From NCBI GenBank assembly GCA_016929355.1, contig JAFGJA010000133.1:1-16066 (forward strand): a stretch of DNA of 16,066 nucleotides, in the 5' to 3' direction. Position numbers and translations under genes: made by a program. Below are positions 6,705 to 14,203 of the stretch, in pieces (within the stretch, counting starts at the first letter, position 1; every line of letters begins with the position of its first letter). The stretch comes from Anaerolineae bacterium. Its GTDB lineage: Bacteria > Chloroflexota > Anaerolineae > Aggregatilineales > Aggregatilineaceae. Below the pieces are notes generated by a model. It saw only the letters and a program-made list of their open reading frames with translations, ran no database searches and was not told the DNA's origin.

Positions 6705-6753
6705 AAAAAGAGCGACGGGGAGCCGGTGATGGTGGTCACTGCACTCCCCGTCG
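6705..6753 (-). terminator. Strong intrinsic terminator between the Roadblock gene and pyrG
   Basis: A perfect 10-bp inverted repeat: cgacggggag (6713-6722) pairs with ctccccgtcg (6744-6753). On the minus strand it is followed by CTC and five T residues. It lies about 54 bases after the Roadblock stop and 37 bases before the pyrG ATG. It therefore ends the Roadblock transcript, lies in the pyrG leader, or does both. Confidence 0.85.
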
Positions 6754-6806
6754 TTTTGGTGTTAAACGCGGTTATAAACGTGGATGGATAATGATAGTTT
6801 GTTCGA

Positions 6807-7178
6807 TTAGACCAATTTTTCAAGGTCGTCCGCAGCACGCTTCATATCCAGAAAAACCAGGCCCAACTTGGCGCTTTCGCGGACGAGCGCGGTTAAAACA
6901 GCTTCTTCACCGACTGACATCAGGATCACGAAGCCACTGTCGCCACGCACGTATACTTGATCCAACAGACCGCGCCCCAGTTCGGACGAGATGCGCTCAC
7001 CAAGCGAAAGCATCGCCGCCGACATTGCGGATACACGATCTTCTTCAACGCCTGCCGGGAGGGATGAGGCCATGATCAACCCATCCACACTGACAACGGC
7101 GGACGCTTCAATATCAGGGGTACCAGTTTGTAAATCGCGCAAACGATCAACCATTAATTCTGTCCGCGATTTCGCCAT
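6807..7178 (-). CDS. Roadblock/LC7 (MglB-like) protein
   Basis: 123 aa, a single Roadblock/LC7 domain. The pattern is characteristic: an N-terminal helix (about 1-20), EASAVVSVDGLIMASSLP (about 25-42), a long central helix with AMSAAMLSLGERIS, then QVYVRGDSGFVILMSVGEEAVLTAL and a C-terminal helix ending in a leucine-rich segment. These proteins dimerise and act as regulators or GAP partners of MglA-like GTPases. The likely partner is the GTPase at 3087-3617 (inference). The ATG at 7178 is preferred, with GGAG 8 bases upstream. A GTG three codons earlier sits against the SD. It is monocistronic in appearance: own promoter upstream, strong terminator downstream. Confidence 0.9.
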   Translation of the reverse strand: MAKSRTELMVDRLRDLQTGTPDIEASAVVSVDGLIMASSLPAGVEEDRVSAMSAAMLSLGERISSELGRGLLDQVYVRGDSGFVILMSVGEEAVLTALVRESAKLGLVFLDMKRAADDLEKLV

Positions 7179-7254
7179 GGAACGCACTCCTTTCCCATGA
7201 GGGGAACCTGGTAGTAAGACAGTCTCAAATCAATTTTACTAGGACATTGGATAA

Positions 7255-7271
7255 CTGCAAGTCTATTGCAG
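7255..7271. promoter_or_regulatory. Inverted repeat overlapping the Roadblock gene promoter start
   Basis: ctgcaa (7255-7260) and ttgcag (7266-7271) form a perfect 6-bp inverted repeat with a 5-base spacer. It lies just downstream of the minus-strand -10 element, where an operator would act. The cognate regulator is unknown. Confidence 0.35.
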
Positions 7272-7275
7272 GCAA

Positions 7276-7284
7276 ATTATACCA
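7276..7284 (-). promoter_or_regulatory. Extended -10 promoter for the Roadblock gene
   Basis: On the minus strand TGG TATAAT reads 7284 to 7276, a consensus -10 with the TGn extension. No good -35 lies at 17 bases, which is common for extended -10 promoters. It implies a start near 7269 and a leader of about 90 bases. Confidence 0.55.
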
Positions 7285-7328
7285 TACGGCGCGGGATATA
7301 CCCATCCAAAAGTGAGGGGATTTTTGTG

Positions 7329-7380
7329 TTGGTCAGCGCCGAACAGCCTTCCCATATTAAGCAGGTCACAGTAGACTGTG
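7329..7380 (+). promoter_or_regulatory. Possible promoter and palindromic operator of the SMP-30 gene
   Basis: A weak -35-like TTGGTC (7329-7334) and -10-like CATATT (7353-7358) are spaced 18 bases apart. Just after them is a palindrome, cacagt ag actgtg (7367-7380), two perfect 6-base arms with a 2-base centre, typical of a dimeric repressor site. An alternative -10 is TATTGT at 7383-7388. The palindrome is clear; the promoter assignment is weak. Confidence 0.35.
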
Positions 7381-7426
7381 TTTATTGTACACCAAAATTC
7401 ATTTCGATCTAAGGGAGATATGAACG

Positions 7427-8293
7427 ATGTACGCTATTGAGACTGTTTTTGAGTTACAAAACGAATTAGGCGAAGGCCCTTTGTGGAACCCTGTCGAAAA
7501 TATGTTGTATTGGGTGGATATTATGGGTAAGCGCTTTTTTCGGCATACACCCGGCACAGCGAATTACGAAGCATTTGATCTCGATACGCAGCCCGGTTGC
7601 CTGGCGTTTATTGAAGGGGGCGGGTTGGCGCTGGGCGTGACTGAGGGATTCGCCATCTGGCGCGAGGGGAAACTGACTTATCTGGAAAATGAAGCCTACC
7701 AACCCGCCGGACGCTTTAATGATGGCGCAGTGGATCGGGCCGGGCGTTTTTGGGCAGGTACGATGAGCCGTGAGCCGGAAAATTATCTTTTCCGATTGGA
7801 TGCTGATGGGTCGGCGCAGGTGATGCAAGACAAAGTTATCACATCGAATGGCATTGGCTGGAGTCCCGATAACAAAACCATGTACTATTCCGATTCGGGG
7901 GGTGGGGGGATCGTCTATGCGTATGATTTTGATCTGGCGAGTGGGACGATCAGCAACCGGCGAACCTTTCTCCCACCAACCGGTACGGCGGCCAAAGCCG
8001 ATGGTTTGACGGTGGATGCTGAAGGTACACTGTGGGTCGCGTTCTGGAATGGCTGGAGAGTCGCTCGTTATGATCCTGATGGTGTCTTGATGGCCGAGAT
8101 CAAAATGCCAGTCCAGAGGCCGACAAGCTGTATGTTTGGCGGGGCCGATTTGAGCGTATTGTATATAACCTCTGCTTCAATCGATATGGATCGCACCGAA
8201 CAACCGCTTGCCGGGGCACTGTTTAGCATCCAGACGGATACAAAGGGGCTGCCGGAGCCGTTTTTTAAGCTCAATGCGGCTGTTTCGGATTGA
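7427..8293 (+). CDS. SMP-30/gluconolactonase-like sugar lactonase
   Basis: 288 aa, a six-bladed beta-propeller hydrolase of the SMP-30/regucalcin/gluconolactonase family, probably cytoplasmic (no signal peptide). The family metal-site residues are present: E16 in GEGPLW, N141 in TSNGIGWSPD and D192 in KADGLTVD. Substrate-side R96, N98 and D99 lie in GRFNDGAVD. It most likely opens a sugar lactone to the aldonic acid. The actual sugar cannot be told from sequence and no sugar dehydrogenase lies beside it. The start at 7427 has agggaga (7412-7418) 8 bases ahead. An upstream ATG at 7420 is in another frame and soon stops. It is transcribed divergently from the Roadblock gene and stands alone before the riboswitch. 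Confidence 0.9.
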   Translation: MYAIETVFELQNELGEGPLWNPVENMLYWVDIMGKRFFRHTPGTANYEAFDLDTQPGCLAFIEGGGLALGVTEGFAIWREGKLTYLENEAYQPAGRFNDGAVDRAGRFWAGTMSREPENYLFRLDADGSAQVMQDKVITSNGIGWSPDNKTMYYSDSGGGGIVYAYDFDLASGTISNRRTFLPPTGTAAKADGLTVDAEGTLWVAFWNGWRVARYDPDGVLMAEIKMPVQRPTSCMFGGADLSVLYITSASIDMDRTEQPLAGALFSIQTDTKGLPEPFFKLNAAVSD

Positions 8294-8305
8294 TTTCGGG
8301 TGATT

Positions 8306-8335
8306 TTGCGACCCTTATCTTAAATATGTTAATAT
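8306..8335 (+). promoter_or_regulatory. Probable promoter of the riboswitch-metH transcript
   Basis: TTGCGA (8306-8311) and TAATAT (8330-8335) are spaced 18 bases apart, with a TG at 8327-8328 as an extended -10. A start near 8342 would fall about 10 bases before the first riboswitch helix. Confidence 0.5.
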
Positions 8336-8352
8336 CATTTTATTGAGATTAG

Positions 8353-8491
8353 CCTCATCAAGAGCGATTGAGGGACCCGGCCCGATGACATCGCGGCAAC
8401 CCTGGTGGAAGTTCACACTGCATGAACCATCAGATGGTGCCAAATCCGGCAGAGGTGCATCTAAACTGATGTACGACTCTGGAAGATGGGG
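8353..8491 (+). promoter_or_regulatory. SAM-I (S-box) riboswitch aptamer
   Basis: The S-box core can be read directly. P1 is cctcatc (8353-8359) with gatgggg (8485-8491). After P1 come AAGAG and GAGGGA, then GGCCCGATGA, GGCAACC and GGTGCCAAATCCGGCAGA, all conserved SAM-I blocks in the right order. P3 is ctggtg with catcag. SAM binding stabilises P1. The 3' strand of P1 continues into a G-run that can instead pair with the terminator arm (ggggc 8490-8494 with gcccc 8517-8521). High SAM therefore gives termination and low SAM gives read-through into metH. The closely related SAM-IV class shares the core, but the layout here fits SAM-I better. Confidence 0.93.
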
Positions 8492-8515
8492 GGCCACAGC
8501 ACTGTGCAAACATTG

Positions 8516-8546
8516 TGCCCCTTGTGATGAGGAGGGGCATTTTTTT
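8516..8546 (+). terminator. Riboswitch-controlled intrinsic terminator
   Basis: tgcccct (8516-8522) and aggggca (8533-8539) form a 7-bp stem, followed by seven T residues (8540-8546). The 5' arm can be captured by the antiterminator formed from the P1 3' strand, as expected for an S-box off-switch. The metH SD and ATG follow within 25 bases. Confidence 0.9.
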
Positions 8547-8569
8547 GTGTGTATGATAGGAGAGAGCGC

Positions 8570-11500
8570 ATGAGCGAGGATAAATACCACTTTACCAACC
8601 GCCGTTATCTGGATGCTATCGCTGATCACGTCTTGATCTACGATGGCGCGATGGGCACAAGCATCCAACGGTATAACCTGACCGCCGAGGACTTTGGCGG
8701 CGAACAGTATAACGGTTGCAATGACTATCTGGTCATCACCCGGCCTGATGTGATCGAGGCGATTCATGCCTCATTTCTGGCGGTGGGCAGCGAAGTGATC
8801 GAAACCGATACCTTTCGCTCGAACCGGCTAACGTTGGGCGAATATGGCTTAGGTGATCAGGTGTTGGACATTAACCGGGCCGCCGCCGAGATCGCGCGCC
8901 GCGTGGCAGATCGTTACGCCGAGGAAACCGGGATGCCGCGTTTTGTGGCGGGCAGCATCGGGCCATCGGGCAAACTGCCGAGTTCGGATGATCCCGATCT
9001 GAGCAACATCACCTTTTATGAGTTAGCTGATCTGTTTTACGAGCAGGCGCAGGGATTGGTCGAGGGTGGGGCGGATGTGCTGCTGGTCGAAACGAGTCAG
9101 GATATTCTCGAAGTGCGCGCGGCGGTGGTTGGTATCAATTGCTATTTTGCGGATGCAGGTGTGCAGGTTCCATTACAAGTACAGGTCACGCTCGATACAA
9201 GCGGACGTATGTTGTTCGGCACGGACATTGCCAGCGCCTTGACCACGCTCGAAGCGCTGCCAGTTGACGTAATCGGGCTGAATTGCTCCACCGGGCCGGA
9301 ACACATGGCGACACCGATCAAGTATCTGACCGAACACAGCACCAAACCGATCAGTGTTTTACCGAATGCGGGCTTGCCGATCAACGTCGATGGTGAGGCC
9401 GTGTATCCAATGCAGCCGGACCCGTTCGCGGCGATGTTGGGCGAATTTGTCGATTGGGGTGTGAATGTGGTTGGCGGCTGCTGTGGTACGACGCCCGAAC
9501 ACCTTGAAAAATTGATCCTGCGCGTGAAGGGTGATCCCACCGCCAAACGCGAACCGCTTCAGCGCGAACCCTTGAGCGAACCCGCCGCGTCAAGCGGGAT
9601 GCGCGCGATGGATTTGCAGCAGACGCCGCCGCCGACGTTGATCGGGGAACGGGTGAACAGTCAGGGGAGTCGTAAGATCAAGCGCTTGCTACTCGAAGAC
9701 GATTATGATGGGATCGTGCAGGTCGCGGAGCAGCAGGTCGAAGCGGGCGCGCACATTCTCGATGTGTGTGTCGCGCTGACTGAACGGCCTGATGAAGTCG
9801 AACAGATGAAAACCCTCGTCAAGAAACTGTCGATGAGTGTCGAAGTGCCGTTGATGATTGACAGCACCGAGGCGGATGTAATCGAAGCGGCGTTGAGTCT
9901 GTATCCGGGGCGTGGACTGATCAACAGTATCAATCTCGAAAACGGGCGCGCACGAATTGACGCGGTGCTGCCCATCGCTAAAAAACACGGCGCGGCGGTG
10001 GTCGCGCTGACGATTGACGAGATCGGCATGGCGAAAACGGCGCGGCGTAAACTTGAGGTTGCGCAGGCGATCTATGAGATTGCAATCAACGAATACGGAT
10101 TGAAACCGGGAGATTTGATCTTTGACGATCTGACTTTCACCCTGGCGACGGGCGATCAGGAGATGGCGGGCAGCGCGGTTGAAACCATCGAAGGGATCAA
10201 ACTGATCAAAACGGAATTGCCCGGTGTGCTGACGTCGCTTGGCGTGAGCAATGTCAGTTTTGGCCTCAGCAAAGCGGCGCGCGCGGTGTTGAACAGCGTT
10301 TTTCTCTATCACTGCGTTGAGGCGGGTCTGGATATGGCGATTGTCAATCCGGCGCACATCACGCCCTATGCTGAAATTCCCGACGCGCAGCGCAAACTGG
10401 CTAATGCGCTGATCTTCAACGAACATCCCGACGCGCTGGCGGATTACATCCAATATTTCGAGGAACATGATGTGGCAGTGGGTGGCGAGGATCAGGTCGA
10501 TCCCACCGAGGGTATGAGCGCCGAAGAAGCGCTGCATTGGCAGATCGTCCACCGCAAAAAAGAGGGCGTCGAAGCGCTGATCGATGACTGCCTGACGCGG
10601 CAGGACGCGGTTATTGTGCTGAATACGGTGCTGCTGCCCGCGATGAAAGAAGTCGGCGATAAGTTCGGCGCGGGTGAATTGATTCTGCCGTTTGTGCTGC
10701 AAAGCGCCGAAGTCATGAAAAAATCGGTGGCGTATCTCGAAAATTTCCTTGAGCGCAAGGAAGGCACAACCAAAGGCACGGTGGTGCTGGCGACGGTCTA
10801 CGGTGATGTGCATGACATCGGGAAAAATCTTGTCAAAACGATTCTCTCCAACAACGGCTATACGGTGATCGATCTCGGCAAACAGACGCCCGCTAACGTG
10901 ATCATTGATGCGGCGGTGGAACACAACACCACCGCAATTGGGTTAAGTGCGCTGCTGGTCAGCACGTCCAAGCAGATGCCGCTTATTGTGAATGAACTCG
11001 CGCGGCGCGGTTTGGATTTCCCGGTGTTGATCGGCGGCGCGGCGATTAATCGCGCGTTCGGGCGGCGCATCCTGTTTTTGGAAGACACGGGTGAACCGTA
11101 TGCGCCGGGAGTCTTTTATTGTAAAGATGCGTTTGAAGGCTTGGGTGTGATGGATCAGCTTATCGTGCCGGAAAAGCGCGAGGAACTGCTCGAACGCATC
11201 ACCGCCGAAGCCTATGCCGAGGCGGGGAAGAAACGTCCGGTGGTGAAAGATCGCCGTAAAGCGGGGCAGCGCTCCACCGTTGAATCTGCGCCGGATATTC
11301 CCGCACCGCCATTCTGGGGTGCGCGTGCTGTATTGGATATTCCGCTTGATTCGGTGTTTCCCTATATCCACAAGCCGGAATTGTTCCGTTTGAGTTGGGG
11401 CGCGAAGAATAAGCAGGGCGCGGAATGGGCGCAGTTGCAAACGGAATTTGAAACGCGGCTCGAACGCATGAAAAAAGAAGCGTTGACCGATGGCTCGTTG

Positions 11501-12094
11501 AAACCGCAGGCGGTGTATGGTTATTTCCCGGTGCAGTCTGACGGGGATGATCTCGTGCTGTACGATCCCGATCTGTATGCCAACGAAAACCAATTGAGCG
11601 AAATCGGGCGCTTTGCCTTCCCGCGCCAACCATCAGGGGAGTATCTCTGTTTGGCGGATTACTTCGCACTGGTTGGTGGGAATCGTGTGGATGTGTGCCC
11701 GTTGCAGGTGGTGACGGTGGGGCAGGCGGCAACGGCAAAATTTGATGCCAAACAAGCCGAAAACGAATACACCGAGGCGTACTATTTTCATGGGTTGGCG
11801 GTGCAAACGGCGGAGGCCACCGCGACGTATATGAACCGGCACATTAACCGCGAATTGGGTATTCCGGTGGAGCGCGGCAAGCGCTATAGCTGGGGGTATC
11901 CCGCGTGTCCTGATCTGGATGATCATGTGGTGGTGTTTAAACTGCTGCCTGCTGAGGAAAAATTGGGGATGTCGCTCACCGCAGCGTACCAACTCGTGCC
12001 GGAGCAGTCCACTGCTGCGCTGGTGGTGCATCATCCCGCCGCAAAATATTACAGTGTGGGCGTTTCGCGCACGGAACAACTGGCGAACGCATAA
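8570..12094 (+). CDS. metH: Methionine synthase, cobalamin-dependent
   Basis: 1174 aa, a full-length four-module MetH. It transfers the methyl group of 5-methyl-THF to homocysteine through cob(I)alamin. Module 1 (about 10-320) binds homocysteine with zinc ligands C239, C304 and C305 (LNCSTGP, GGCCGTTPEH). Module 2 (about 355-620) is the pterin-binding domain starting LIGERVNSQGSRK. Module 3 (about 650-890) binds cobalamin, with the DxHxxG motif D746-H748-G751 and cobalt ligand H748. Module 4 (about 945-1174) is the SAM-dependent reactivation domain, with YSWGYPACPDL near 1104. The ATG at 8570 has aggaga 6 bases ahead; a GTG at 8549 lies in the terminator region and is rejected. The leader carries the SAM-I riboswitch. 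No cobalamin riboswitch is seen. Confidence 0.97.
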   Translation: MSEDKYHFTNRRYLDAIADHVLIYDGAMGTSIQRYNLTAEDFGGEQYNGCNDYLVITRPDVIEAIHASFLAVGSEVIETDTFRSNRLTLGEYGLGDQVLDINRAAAEIARRVADRYAEETGMPRFVAGSIGPSGKLPSSDDPDLSNITFYELADLFYEQAQGLVEGGADVLLVETSQDILEVRAAVVGINCYFADAGVQVPLQVQVTLDTSGRMLFGTDIASALTTLEALPVDVIGLNCSTGPEHMATPIKYLTEHSTKPISVLPNAGLPINVDGEAVYPMQPDPFAAMLGEFVDWGVNVVGGCCGTTPEHLEKLILRVKGDPTAKREPLQREPLSEPAASSGMRAMDLQQTPPPTLIGERVNSQGSRKIKRLLLEDDYDGIVQVAEQQVEAGAHILDVCVALTERPDEVEQMKTLVKKLSMSVEVPLMIDSTEADVIEAALSLYPGRGLINSINLENGRARIDAVLPIAKKHGAAVVALTIDEIGMAKTARRKLEVAQAIYEIAINEYGLKPGDLIFDDLTFTLATGDQEMAGSAVETIEGIKLIKTELPGVLTSLGVSNVSFGLSKAARAVLNSVFLYHCVEAGLDMAIVNPAHITPYAEIPDAQRKLANALIFNEHPDALADYIQYFEEHDVAVGGEDQVDPTEGMSAEEALHWQIVHRKKEGVEALIDDCLTRQDAVIVLNTVLLPAMKEVGDKFGAGELILPFVLQSAEVMKKSVAYLENFLERKEGTTKGTVVLATVYGDVHDIGKNLVKTILSNNGYTVIDLGKQTPANVIIDAAVEHNTTAIGLSALLVSTSKQMPLIVNELARRGLDFPVLIGGAAINRAFGRRILFLEDTGEPYAPGVFYCKDAFEGLGVMDQLIVPEKREELLERITAEAYAEAGKKRPVVKDRRKAGQRSTVESAPDIPAPPFWGARAVLDIPLDSVFPYIHKPELFRLSWGAKNKQGAEWAQLQTEFETRLERMKKEALTDGSLKPQAVYGYFPVQSDGDDLVLYDPDLYANENQLSEIGRFAFPRQPSGEYLCLADYFALVGGNRVDVCPLQVVTVGQAATAKFDAKQAENEYTEAYYFHGLAVQTAEATATYMNRHINRELGIPVERGKRYSWGYPACPDLDDHVVVFKLLPAEEKLGMSLTAAYQLVPEQSTAALVVHHPAAKYYSVGVSRTEQLANA

Positions 12095-12105
12095 TAGTAA
12101 AAAGA

Positions 12106-12210
12106 TTGAACCGCAAAGGACGCTAAGAACGCAGAGAGTTTTAACAAAAGAGAGATTCTTAACTCTCCATAAATTTTATCCCTTTGTGTTCTCTGTGTCT
12201 CTGTGGTCAA
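12106..12210. repeat. Imperfect palindromic intergenic repeat between metH and the YitJ-type gene
   Basis: The left arm begins ttgaaccgcaaaggacgc and continues to the cagagag run. The right arm, read on the other strand, begins ttgaccacagagacacag. The two arms align along about 30 bases with scattered differences. The centre is a perfect 7-bp stem, gagagtt (12134-12140) with aactctc (12161-12167), and the right side has about 13 extra bases (ataaattttatcc) between the inner stem and outer arm. The whole could fold into one long hairpin in either strand. It looks like a dispersed REP/MITE-like repeat rather than a gene. It may weaken or end read-through from metH. Confidence 0.65.
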
Positions 12211-12232
12211 ATAAGCTCACAGGGAGACATCT

Positions 12233-14116
12233 ATGGTAAAAATTCCGTTCCGCGAGCGGTTGGCGCAGAATACCGTGATTCTGGCGGATGGGGCAATGGG
12301 CACGATGCTGCACGCCGAGCAAAATCTACCGATTGATACCTGCTTTGATCTGCTGAATCTGACGGAGCCGGACACGGTAGCCGACATTCATCGCCGCTAT
12401 CTGGAGCAGGGCGCGGAGATCATCGAAACGAACACGTTCAGCGCGAATATCTACAAGCTGGCTGATTGCGGCATGGAAGACGAATGCGCTGCCATCAATC
12501 AAGCGGGTGTGGCAATTGCGCGCAAAGTGGTTGATGCTGCCGCGCGGGATAATGTGTACGTGGCGGGATCAGTGGGGCCGTTGGGCGTGCGTCTGGCTCC
12601 CTTTGGGCGCACCACGCCCGAAGAAGCGTTTGCGGCGTTCAAAATCCAAACGGGCGCGTTGATTGAGGCTGGTGTGGACCTGCTGTTGTTTGAAACATTC
12701 CCGTATCTGGCGGAAATCACCGAGGCGATCCGCGTCGCACGTTCACTTGATCCTGATATGCCCATCGTGGCGCAGGCGACATTTACGCGCGATGATCGCA
12801 CGATTTTGGGGGATACACCGGCGCAAGTGGCGCGGGCGTTGCGCGAAACCGGCGCGGATGTGATCGGCGTGAATTGCAGTGGCGGTCCGGCGCAGTTATT
12901 GCGGATTCTGCAATTGATGCGGCAATCCGCGCCAGAAATGCGCTTTTCGGTAGTACCCAACGCCGGGTGGCCGGAAATGGCGGGCGGGCGCGTGATGTAT
13001 TCCGCGACGCCGGATTACTTCGGGGATTATGCGTTGGCGTTCAAGGACGCCGGGGCGTGTATTGTGGGCGGCTGCTGTGGCACGACGCCGGAGCACATTC
13101 ACGCTATGCGGGTGGCGCTCGATGATCCCGCGCGTGAACACCCGACGATGATCACGGTGTCGGATATTCCCGATGCGGCCACGGGTGAAGTGCCTGAACA
13201 ACCCACCGAACTGGCGCGCAAACTGGCGGCAGGGCGGTTTGTGGTTACGGTAGAAATGCCACCGCCGCGTAGCTACACCGCGCAAAAAGTGATCGCCTCG
13301 GCGGAATTGCTGCGCGAAGCAGGCGTTGATTTTATCAACGTGTCGGATAGCCCAATGGCCCGGATGCGGATGAGTCCCTGGGCGGTCTGTCACATGATTC
13401 AGGCTCAGGTCGGGCTGGAAACGGTGCTGCATTTCCCCACGCGCGGGCGGAATTTGCTGCGGGTGCAGGGTGATCTGCTGGCGGCTCATGCGCTCGGCGT
13501 GCGGAATTTGTTCGTTGTGATGGGTGATCCGACACAGATCGGGGATTATCCCGATTCGTTTGATACGAGCGACATTGTGCCCTCCAGCCTGATCAAGCTG
13601 ATCAAGCAAAAATTGAATCAGGGACTTGATGAAGCGGGGAATTCTATCGGCCAACCGACCTCGTTTGAAGTGGGCTGCGCACTGAATGTGAATGCCCTGG
13701 ACGTAGATCGTGAGATTCGCCTGCTGCGCAAAAAGATCGATGCCGGGGCGGATTTCGCGCTGACGCAGCCGGTTTATGATCCTGCCGTGTTGGAGCGTTT
13801 CTTAGCGACGTATGCTGCGCAATATGGCGATCTCGAATTGCCGGTGCTGGCAGGCATTTTACCGCTTTACGGCACACGCCATGCCGCGTTTTTACACAAC
13901 GAAGTGCCAGGGATCACTATTCCGGCTGAAATTCGCCAGCGCATTGATGACGCAGGTGATGGCGCGCCGTTGGTCGGCGTCGCAGTGGCGCAGGAATTGC
14001 TGATGGGAATTAAGAATATGGCGCAGGGCGCGTATATCATGTCCGCGTTTGGGCGTTACGATCTGGTCGCCGGGGTGGTGGATGTGTTGGGACGAACCCA
14101 GCCGATTCACTCTTGA
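12233..14116 (+). CDS. Bifunctional homocysteine S-methyltransferase / methylenetetrahydrofolate reductase
   Basis: 627 aa, a two-domain protein of the YitJ type. Residues 1-300 are a homocysteine-binding methyltransferase domain with zinc cysteines C215 (GVNCSGGP) and C281/C282 (GGCCGTTPEH). Residues about 335-615 are a MetF-like flavin TIM barrel: VTVEMPPP with E341, then FVVMGDP and the ADFALTQPVYD block. The reductase makes 5-methyl-THF, the methyl donor used by MetH just upstream. The methyltransferase half may use another methyl donor or help channel substrate; its exact role is not known. The ATG has aggga (12221-12225) 7 bases ahead. It is probably co-transcribed with metH under the SAM riboswitch unless the repeat at 12106-12210 blocks read-through. 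Confidence 0.93.
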   Translation: MVKIPFRERLAQNTVILADGAMGTMLHAEQNLPIDTCFDLLNLTEPDTVADIHRRYLEQGAEIIETNTFSANIYKLADCGMEDECAAINQAGVAIARKVVDAAARDNVYVAGSVGPLGVRLAPFGRTTPEEAFAAFKIQTGALIEAGVDLLLFETFPYLAEITEAIRVARSLDPDMPIVAQATFTRDDRTILGDTPAQVARALRETGADVIGVNCSGGPAQLLRILQLMRQSAPEMRFSVVPNAGWPEMAGGRVMYSATPDYFGDYALAFKDAGACIVGGCCGTTPEHIHAMRVALDDPAREHPTMITVSDIPDAATGEVPEQPTELARKLAAGRFVVTVEMPPPRSYTAQKVIASAELLREAGVDFINVSDSPMARMRMSPWAVCHMIQAQVGLETVLHFPTRGRNLLRVQGDLLAAHALGVRNLFVVMGDPTQIGDYPDSFDTSDIVPSSLIKLIKQKLNQGLDEAGNSIGQPTSFEVGCALNVNALDVDREIRLLRKKIDAGADFALTQPVYDPAVLERFLATYAAQYGDLELPVLAGILPLYGTRHAAFLHNEVPGITIPAEIRQRIDDAGDGAPLVGVAVAQELLMGIKNMAQGAYIMSAFGRYDLVAGVVDVLGRTQPIHS

Positions 14117-14121
14117 AATTC

Positions 14122-14169
14122 GATGCATCCTTTGCCGTGTTTATGCATCTAATGGTTTGGAAGCATAAT
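14122..14169 (+). promoter_or_regulatory. Inverted repeat and possible promoter ahead of the OsmC-like gene
   Basis: gatgcat (14122-14128) and atgcatc (14143-14149) form a perfect 7-bp inverted repeat around a 14-base spacer. A -10-like CATAAT lies at 14164-14169 with only a weak -35 (TTTATG, 14140-14145). The pair could be an operator-promoter, but the gene might simply be read from the upstream operon. Confidence 0.3.
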
Positions 14170-14203
14170 TGGCACACTCACATCAACAAAGGATGATATA
14201 AAC

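Noticed and set aside
6028..6729. Open frame of 233 codons on the plus strand opposite pyrG
   Set aside because: It is antisense to the conserved synthase domain of pyrG, has a shadow-like composition, and runs through the terminator hairpin.
8353..8546. Cobalamin riboswitch ahead of metH
   Set aside because: The conserved blocks and helix order are those of the SAM S-box; no B12-box-like sequence was seen.
8549..8569. Upstream GTG start for metH
   Set aside because: It would begin at the terminator tail and translate the ribosome binding site; the ATG at 8570 has well-placed aggaga.
9689..10924. Open frame of 411 codons on the minus strand within metH
   Set aside because: It lies wholly opposite the clear pterin- and cobalamin-binding modules of metH, is rich in His, Arg and Phe as antisense frames of such genes are, and has no recognisable domain or ribosome site.
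12896..13654. Open frame of about 250 codons opposite the methyltransferase/reductase fusion
   Set aside because: Antisense to conserved domains; His/Arg/Pro-rich with no motif.
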